Assembly: GCA_029884515.1 (NCBI GenBank)
Contig: JAOUHR010000036.1
Span: 1 to 10,899, forward strand
Direction of reading: 5' to 3'
Length of the DNA: 10,899 nucleotides
DNA from: Gemmatimonadota bacterium
GTDB taxonomy: Bacteria > Gemmatimonadota > Gemmatimonadetes > Gemmatimonadales > Gemmatimonadaceae
Shown here: positions 6,441 through 10,899 of the stretch, piece after piece
How positions within the stretch are numbered: position 1 is the stretch's first letter
Layout of the letters: the number at the start of each line of letters is the position of its first letter
The notes under the pieces: model-generated
What the model was told of the DNA's origin: nothing
What the model saw: the letters and a program-made list of their open reading frames with translations, nothing else
The model's database searches: none
Translations under genes and position numbers: made by a program

Positions 6441-7168
6441 GGCTCCCACACCTGGGGCATGCCGGAGACCGCACGCCCCACGAGCACCATCCCCGCGGCC
6501 TTCGCGATGTCCACCGCGATCGTGCTCGGCACCGAGGGCGTGGCCACCACCGCGATGCGCGCCCGCGCCGCCTTGAAGGCGAGCTCACCCGAGATGCGGC
6601 CGGTCACGAGGAGGATCAGGTCGTCGGGCCGCTCGCCCGCGAGGATGCGCTGGCCGAGCACCTTGTCCACCGCGTTGTGCCGGCCGATGTCCTCGGCGTG
6701 CGCGAGGAGCGCGGTGCCGTCGGTGAGCGCCGCGGCGTGGATGCCGCCCGTGCTCTGGTAGCGCTCGCCTCGCGCGAAGAGCTCCTTGAAGAGCGCCCGC
6801 GTGCGGGCGAGGTCGGGCACCGCGGGACGCGTGGCGCGACGCGCCACGCTGCTGAGGGAGCCGAGGATCGTCGTCACGGCGCCGCATCCCGACGCGAGCA
6901 CCCGGCGCCGCTCCTGGCCTTCCACCGTCTCGAACCGCTCCGCGGGCACGGTCACCCAGAAGCCGGGTTCCTTCGCGCAGGGGCGCATCGAGAGCAGGTC
7001 GCCCTTCGCGTCGATGTAGCCCTCGCCGAAGCACCACCCCACCACGAGCGCGTCGAGCTGGTCCGGCGTGCACATCCACGTGACGGCGGGCTGGCCGTTC
7101 ACCTCGAGCCAGACCGGGACCTCGTCCACCGCGTCGAGGCTCGCCACTCCCGGCTCGAGGCGCGTCAT
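6437..7168 (-). CDS. fdhD: Formate dehydrogenase accessory sulfurtransferase FdhD
   Basis: A 243-residue protein. FdhD passes sulfur, received from a cysteine desulfurase, to the bis-guanine-dinucleotide molybdenum cofactor of formate dehydrogenase. Family marks: DEVPVWLEVNG, the CTPDQLDALVVGWCFGEG region, the active-site Cys loop ASGCGAVT with Cys95, STGGIHAAAL, AEDIGRHNAVDKVLG, TGRISGELAFKAA, and TPSVPSTIAVDIAKAAGMVLVG. E. coli FdhD has Cys-x-x-Cys in the loop. Only the first Cys is present here, as in other bacterial variants, so sulfur transfer could still run through Cys95. The ATG at 7168 forms an ATGA overlap with the upstream gene and has GAGGTGG seven bases upstream, a good ribosome site. 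No formate dehydrogenase gene is in the window, so the client enzyme is elsewhere. Confidence 0.94.
   Translation of the reverse strand: MTRLEPGVASLDAVDEVPVWLEVNGQPAVTWMCTPDQLDALVVGWCFGEGYIDAKGDLLSMRPCAKEPGFWVTVPAERFETVEGQERRRVLASGCGAVTTILGSLSSVARRATRPAVPDLARTRALFKELFARGERYQSTGGIHAAALTDGTALLAHAEDIGRHNAVDKVLGQRILAGERPDDLILLVTGRISGELAFKAARARIAVVATPSVPSTIAVDIAKAAGMVLVGRAVSGMPQVWEP
6829..6849. repeat. Perfect inverted repeat inside fdhD (10-base arms, 1-base centre)
   Basis: The left arm GCGTGGCGCG (6829-6838) and its exact reverse complement (6840-6849) flank a single A at 6839. In the fdhD frame it encodes Ser-Val-Ala-Arg-Arg-Ala-Thr-Arg, in a poorly conserved stretch between the Cys loop and the STGG motif. 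A one-base centre is too tight for a normal RNA hairpin, so if it has a role it is more likely a protein-binding dyad. It may equally be chance in GC-rich coding DNA. Confidence 0.6.
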
Positions 7169-7590
7169 CCCGGTTCCACCTCGGCCCAGAGGCCGGGCTC
7201 CTCGGCGAGCCGTACGCGCACCACGCGCGGCGTGTCGCCGAGCGCGGCCTGCACCTCGCGGGCGATCCACCACGCGAGGTTCTCCGAGGTGGGGATCAGC
7301 TTCCCCTCGGCGAAGGCCGGCACGTCGAGCACGAGGTTGCGATGGTCGAGTGCCTCCACCACGCGCGTCCGGAGCGCGGCGTCGAGCGCGCCCAGGTCGG
7401 CGGCGAAGCCCGTGCGCGGGTCCACCGGGCCGGCGACGGTCACGTCGCAGACGTAGGTGTGGCCGTGCCAGTTCGGGCGCGCGCAGGCGCCGAAGGTGGC
7501 CTCGTTCCGCGCGTCATCCCACTCCGGGCGGCGGTAGCGGTGCGCCGCCGAGAAGGTCACGCGCCGGGTGAGCGAGGCGCGCGCCGCCAT
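7165..7590 (-). CDS. 6-pyruvoyl-tetrahydropterin synthase / QueD family protein
   Basis: A 141-residue enzyme of the tunnelling-fold pterin family, acting on dihydroneopterin triphosphate. Family members make 6-pyruvoyl-tetrahydropterin (biopterin route) or 6-carboxy-tetrahydropterin (queuosine route). The zinc ligands are His17 (FSAAHRY), His42 and His44 (WHGHTY). The catalytic Cys is Cys36, with Asp82-His83 in ALDHRNL and a substrate-binding Glu at about 130. PTSENLAWWI is also family-typical. Cys36 and the HGH motif are separated as in animal PTPS (C-x5-HGH), whereas E. coli QueD has C-x3-HGH. That favours PTPS-type chemistry, but the product is not certain. Start and stop are secure: the ATG at 7590 shares one base with the upstream stop (TGATG), and the end forms ATGA with fdhD. 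No other queuosine or folate gene is nearby. Confidence 0.9.
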   Translation of the reverse strand: MAARASLTRRVTFSAAHRYRRPEWDDARNEATFGACARPNWHGHTYVCDVTVAGPVDPRTGFAADLGALDAALRTRVVEALDHRNLVLDVPAFAEGKLIPTSENLAWWIAREVQAALGDTPRVVRVRLAEEPGLWAEVEPG

Positions 7591-8291
7591 CAGCGGTAGA
7601 GGTAGCGCGTGAGCCCCACCTGCAACAGCGCGTTCCCCTTCCACGCGGTGAGCTTGTGGTCGCCGATGATGCTCATGTCGGTGGCACTGCCGTCGCCGCG
7701 GTACGTGGACGGGTACTTGTACTTCCAGAACATGTGCGTCACGTCGGCCTGCCATTCCCACGAGCGGCCGGTGGGGATGCGCAGGCTCGCGCCGTAGGAG
7801 ACCTGCAGCTTGGTGCCGAAACGGTACGCCCCGAGGTCGTAGTCCTCGCCCAGCGTGGAGACGATGCCCATCCCGCCGTGCAGCTGCGGCGAGAGGCGGC
7901 GCCACGACTTGTTCCCGGCGAGGTTGAGGCCGAACCCCGCGTCGAGGACGAGGTAGGGGTCGACGCTCGTGCCATAGTCGCGCTTCGGTCCCGTGAAGAG
8001 CGGGTCCTTCACGGGGCGCAGCAGGTTGGGCACGTAGCCGGCGCGGGTGTTCAGCCAGAGCGCGTTGGAGAGCTTGAGCTGGTAGGTGGCCGTGAGCAGG
8101 ACGCCCTGGCCGGGGGCGACGCCTGCGGGATCACCACCGGGCGAGATCACGCCGACGCCGTAGGCGATGCCCTGCTTCCCCCGCAGGTCCTCGTAGGGGC
8201 TCCGGTCGGGCGGATAGCCGACGACCTGCGCACCCAGCGGGGCGGCGAGGAGGAAGAGGGTGCTGCCGAGCACGAGCGTACGACGGGTCAC
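7590..8291 (-). CDS. Outer-membrane beta-barrel protein, function unknown
   Basis: A 233-residue exported protein. Residues 1-21 (TRRTLVLGSTLFLLAAPLGA) form a signal peptide with cleavage probably before Gln22. The mature part has RSPYEDLRGKQG near its start and then a run of alternating amphipathic strands rich in Tyr, Trp and Gly. Examples are GVLLTATYQLKLSNALWLNT, YLVLDAGFGLNLAG, SYGASLRIPTG and WEWQADVTHMFWKYKYP. It ends with ALLQVGLTRYLYR, an aromatic-rich last strand. This pattern fits a small eight- to ten-strand outer-membrane barrel. No enzyme or transport motif is recognised. The GTG start at 8291 gives a GTGA overlap with the gpmI stop, so it is coupled to a glycolytic gene, an odd pairing. 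Residue counts place it at the small end of porin-like proteins. Confidence 0.82.
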   Translation of the reverse strand: MTRRTLVLGSTLFLLAAPLGAQVVGYPPDRSPYEDLRGKQGIAYGVGVISPGGDPAGVAPGQGVLLTATYQLKLSNALWLNTRAGYVPNLLRPVKDPLFTGPKRDYGTSVDPYLVLDAGFGLNLAGNKSWRRLSPQLHGGMGIVSTLGEDYDLGAYRFGTKLQVSYGASLRIPTGRSWEWQADVTHMFWKYKYPSTYRGDGSATDMSIIGDHKLTAWKGNALLQVGLTRYLYR

Positions 8292-9844
8292 GCGGTCACT
8301 CCGAGGGGTCGCAGGTCTTGGCCGGTCATCTCGGCCGGGGATTCGAGGCCCAGCATCGCCAGCACGGTCGGGCCCACGTCGCAGAGCGCGCCGCCCGCGC
8401 GCAGCGGATGGGTCGCGGCGTCGTCGAGCAGCACGAGCGGCACGGGGTTGGTGGTGTGGGCCGTGTGCGGCCCGCCGGTCTGGGGATCGATCATCATCTC
8501 GCAGTTGCCGTGGTCCGCCGTGATCAGCAGCCGCGCGCCGGCGCGCTCGGCGGCCGCGACCACGCGCGCGAGGCACTGGTCCACGACCTCGCACGCCTTG
8601 ATCGTCGCGGCGAGGTTGCCGCTGTGTCCCACCATGTCGCCGTTCGCGTAGTTGCAGAGCGTGAAGTGGTGCGACCGGTCGTCGATCGCCGCGCAGAGCA
8701 CATCCGTGATACCCGGTGCGCTCATCTCCGGCATCAGGTCGTAGGTCGCGACCTTCTGGCTCGGCACCAGGCGGCGGTCCTCGCCGCGGTACGGGACCTC
8801 GTTGCCGCCGTTGAAGAAGTAGGTCACGTGCGGGTACTTCTCCGTCTCCGCCGTGCGCAGCGTGGTCATCCCGGCGTCCTCGAGCACCTCGGCCACGATG
8901 CGGGCCATCGAGAAGGGCTCGAAGGCGACCGGGAGGCCGAAGGTCTGGTCGTACTGCGTCATCGTCGCGACGTGCAGCTCGGGCCGGTCCTTCACCGCGA
9001 AGCCGTCGAAGCCGCGGATGGCCATCGCGCGCACGATCTGCCGCATGCGGTCGGAGCGGAAGTTCCAGGTGATCACGGCGTCGCCGTCGCGCATCGGAGC
9101 GACCGCCGCGCCGTCCCGCACCACCACCGCCGGCTCCTGGAACTCGTCGGTGATGCCCCTCGCGTAGTTCGCCTCGATGAACGCCACCGGGTCCGCGGTG
9201 GAGGGGCCGACGCCGCGCACCGCCGCATCATACCACTTCTCCGTGCGCGCCCAGCGCTGGTCGCGGTCCATGCCGAAGTAGCGCCCGCCGATGCTGGCGA
9301 TGAAGGCCCGGTCCCCGATGCGTGCCTGGAGCGCCCGGACGAAGCCGCGCGCGGACGTCGGCAGCGTGTCGCGCCCGTCGAGCAGGAGGTGGAGCGCCAC
9401 CCGGGGCACGCGTTCGCGGCTCGCGAGGTCCACCAGCGCCACGAGGTGGTCGTCGTGCGCGTGCACGCCGCCGTCGCCCACGAGGCCCATCAGGTGGAGC
9501 GTCGCGTGCGGGTCCGTGGCTCGCACGTGGGCACAGGCCTCGCGGAAGGCGGCGATGGAGCGGAAGGAACCGTCGCGGATGCTGTCGGCGATGCGGACGA
9601 GGTCCTGCTGCACCACGCGGCCGGCGCCGAGGTTGAGGTGGCCCACCTCGCTGTTCCCCATCTGGCCCTCCGGGAGCCCGACGGCCCGGCCGCTCGCGTC
9701 GAGCAGCGTGCGCGCGGCGCGCGCCCACAGCCGGTCCCACGTCGGCGTGCGCGCCATCGCGACCGCGTTCCCTTCCGTCGATTCCCGGTAGCCCCAGCCG
9801 TCGAGCACGACGAGGACCACGGGACGATCCACCTGCAGCGCCAT
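8288..9844 (-). CDS. gpmI: 2,3-bisphosphoglycerate-independent phosphoglycerate mutase
   Basis: A 518-residue cytosolic metalloenzyme (alkaline phosphatase superfamily) that interconverts 3- and 2-phosphoglycerate in glycolysis and gluconeogenesis; the length is normal. Asp15 in VVLDGWGYRE is a metal ligand and Ser65 in QMGNSEVGHLNLGAGR is the phosphorylated serine, each three residues on from the Bacillus positions. The inserted transferase domain includes VHAHDDHLVAL, LLLDGRDTLP, SIGGRYFGMDRD, RWARTEKWYDA and FRSDRMRQI. The second metal site appears in EKYPHVTYFFNGG, NYANGDMVGHSGN and LLITADHGNCEMM followed by HTAHTTNPVP. The ATG at 9844 is placed directly before the conserved N-terminal strand. 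The frame upstream is short and unlike the family. It is the first gene of the minus-strand operon and lies opposite the divergent SH3 protein gene. Confidence 0.96.
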   Translation of the reverse strand: MALQVDRPVVLVVLDGWGYRESTEGNAVAMARTPTWDRLWARAARTLLDASGRAVGLPEGQMGNSEVGHLNLGAGRVVQQDLVRIADSIRDGSFRSIAAFREACAHVRATDPHATLHLMGLVGDGGVHAHDDHLVALVDLASRERVPRVALHLLLDGRDTLPTSARGFVRALQARIGDRAFIASIGGRYFGMDRDQRWARTEKWYDAAVRGVGPSTADPVAFIEANYARGITDEFQEPAVVVRDGAAVAPMRDGDAVITWNFRSDRMRQIVRAMAIRGFDGFAVKDRPELHVATMTQYDQTFGLPVAFEPFSMARIVAEVLEDAGMTTLRTAETEKYPHVTYFFNGGNEVPYRGEDRRLVPSQKVATYDLMPEMSAPGITDVLCAAIDDRSHHFTLCNYANGDMVGHSGNLAATIKACEVVDQCLARVVAAAERAGARLLITADHGNCEMMIDPQTGGPHTAHTTNPVPLVLLDDAATHPLRAGGALCDVGPTVLAMLGLESPAEMTGQDLRPLGVTA

Positions 9845-9946
9845 CTTGGCCGGGTCGAGTGTGGGGTATACCTTCGAGACGTGCGCCGCTCCGATGAGAC
9901 GCGCGCGCCCGCGCAATCTATCCTTGCACCCGCCCCCCTACCAGCG
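9845..9946. promoter_or_regulatory. Divergent intergenic region between gpmI operon and SH3 protein gene
   Basis: These 102 bases must hold the promoters for both directions. On the plus strand TATCCT (9919-9924) is a -10-like hexamer that would give a leader of under 20 bases; the matching -35 position is poor. On the minus strand the 8-base palindrome GGTATACC (9865-9872) contains a -10-like TATACC, again with no good -35. Neither start codon has a clear Shine-Dalgarno sequence. The palindrome could also be part of an operator. The exact hexamers are guesses, while a divergent promoter region is a firm inference from gene order. Confidence 0.45.
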
Positions 9947-10899
9947 ATGCGACTGCTTCGTTCCTGCGTCCTGCTCGCGCTCGTCACGTCCCTCACGCCG
10001 GCGATCGCGCCTTCGGTCGGTGCGCAGGTGCGCGTGGTGCGCGACGCGGGCGTGCGCGCGACGCCCGACGGCACGCTCATCGCGACCCTCGCGGGCGGCA
10101 GCACGTGGCCCTCGAGCAGTGCCCGCAACGGCTTCACGCTGGTGACGATGGAGGTGTGGATCGATGCGACGCGGTTCGCCGGGAGGCGTGACTCGTTCCC
10201 GGAGAGCATCGGCGGCACGGGCACGCTGCGCATGCGCGCCGAACCCTCGCTCAATGCGCGCATCCTTGGCGTGTTCGAGGCCGGTGCCGGGATCCGCGTG
10301 CTGGAACGCCGCGGCACCTGGGCGCGCGTGCGACGGGACGGTTGGGTGCTGACGTCGGCGCTTGGCCCCGCGACCGCCACGCGCACGCAGGCCCGCGCCA
10401 CGCCGCCGCCCATGCCCTCGAGCGCACCGCCGGCCGGCGCCGCCGACAGCACGCCCTCCGAGCCGATGGGGCGCGCGGGCACGATGCGCGCCACGCGCGA
10501 GGCCGACCTGAGTGCCGCGCCCGGCGCACCGGCGGTCGGCAGGATCGCGGCGGGGGCCGTGGTGGAACCACTGGCCCGTGACCGGGGCTGGGTGCGCGTG
10601 CGGGTGGAAGCCTGGATGCCCGAGTCGCTCCTCGCCCCGACGGACACGTCGTACCGGGCGACCCTCACCGCAGCGGACCTGCGGCTCGACCCCGTCGGCC
10701 TCAAGGGCCGTCTCGTGCGCTGGACCGTGCAGGTGGTGGGCGTGCAGCAGGCGGACCCGCTCCGGCGCGACCTCGCGCCGGACGAGCCCTATCTCCTCGC
10801 GATGGGGCCCGCGGGGGAGAACGCGATCCTGTACCTCGCCCTCCCGCCTTCCCTGGTGGCGGAGGCGAGGGCGCTGGCCCCCCTCTCGGAAGTGACCGT
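9947..10899 (+). CDS. Secreted protein with three SH3-like repeats, 317 residues visible (3' end outside window)
   Basis: The frame opens at ATG 9947 and is still open at the window edge. Residues 1-27 form a signal peptide (LLRSCVLLALVTSLTPAIA, then VGAQ). Three bacterial-SH3-like units follow. The first, about 28-77, has VRVVRDAGVRATPDG to VWIDATRF. The second, about 90-138, has TLRMRAEPSLNARILGVFEA, GTWARVR and DGWVLTSAL. The third, about 178-229, has ATREADLSAAPGAPAVGRIA, GWVRVRVEAWMPESLL. A Pro/Ala/Thr linker (about 140-175) separates units two and three. The visible C-terminal part (about 238-317) contains DLRLDPVGLKGRLVRWTVQV and DEPYLLAMGPAGENAILYLAL, a compact beta-rich module I do not recognise; an OB-like fold is one possibility. 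Bacterial SH3 domains usually bind cell wall or peptides, so an envelope role is inferred. The start is the first Met before the signal peptide. Confidence 0.85.
   Translation, partial: MRLLRSCVLLALVTSLTPAIAPSVGAQVRVVRDAGVRATPDGTLIATLAGGSTWPSSSARNGFTLVTMEVWIDATRFAGRRDSFPESIGGTGTLRMRAEPSLNARILGVFEAGAGIRVLERRGTWARVRRDGWVLTSALGPATATRTQARATPPPMPSSAPPAGAADSTPSEPMGRAGTMRATREADLSAAPGAPAVGRIAAGAVVEPLARDRGWVRVRVEAWMPESLLAPTDTSYRATLTAADLRLDPVGLKGRLVRWTVQVVGVQQADPLRRDLAPDEPYLLAMGPAGENAILYLALPPSLVAEARALAPLSEVT

Noticed and set aside
9490..10704. 404-codon minus-strand open frame across the start of gpmI and the SH3 gene
   Set aside because: It is antisense to the SH3 protein (clear signal peptide and repeats) and out of frame with gpmI; its composition is Ser/Arg/Thr-rich shadow sequence.
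1..10899. A defence, mobile or phage system, or CRISPR array
   Set aside because: No transposase, integrase, nuclease, reverse transcriptase, toxin-like pair, tRNA end or spaced direct repeats are visible. Every stretch is covered by a recognised gene, a secreted protein or a short spacer.

Overview
The window is very GC-rich bacterial DNA (third codon positions almost all G or C) carrying 13 genes with almost no spacer. No RNA gene, insertion sequence, CRISPR array or phage-like gene is visible, and no gene-free stretch is longer than about 100 bases. The best guess at the source is the phylum Gemmatimonadota. This rests on the base composition, the short secreted proteins whose signal peptides end in Gly-Ala-Gln or Ser-Ala-Gln, the small outer-membrane barrel type and the secreted SH3 protein. 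It is an inference from style, not from a marker gene.

Layout. At the left edge (minus strand) lies the start of an unrecognised secreted protein with its own promoter-like sequence. From 9844 down to 342 runs one minus-strand series of eleven genes: gpmI (phosphoglycerate mutase), an outer-membrane barrel protein, a 6-pyruvoyl-tetrahydropterin synthase/QueD-family enzyme, fdhD, mobA, mobB, dacB (PBP4-type peptidase), moeA, a class I methyltransferase, a membrane-anchored zinc-ribbon protein and a mu-crystallin/ornithine cyclodeaminase-family oxidoreductase. Eight of the ten junctions are stop/start overlaps of 1-8 bases. The other two leave 44 and 28 bases, and the 44-base one may also be an overlap if the methyltransferase starts at CTG. 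The series is therefore almost certainly one translationally coupled operon. At the right edge, transcribed divergently from gpmI across a 102-base spacer, is the start of a secreted protein with three SH3-like repeats.

How the genes fit together. Four of the eleven genes act late in molybdenum cofactor maturation: MoeA inserts molybdate, MobA adds GMP to make the guanine-dinucleotide form, MobB is its GTP-binding helper, and FdhD hands sulfur to the cofactor for formate dehydrogenase. No formate dehydrogenase or other molybdoenzyme and no early pterin-synthesis gene (moaA, moaC, moaE) is in the window. The remaining operon members (glycolysis, peptidoglycan hydrolysis, an outer-membrane protein, a pterin-type enzyme, a methyltransferase and an imine-reductase-like enzyme) have no established link to molybdenum. 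The window looks like compact housekeeping and cofactor DNA, not an accessory island. I do not see a new defence or mobile system. The unusual points are the operon's composition, a likely CTG start, a shortened NAD-binding domain, a PTPS with eukaryote-type active-site spacing and a perfect 10-base-arm inverted repeat inside fdhD.
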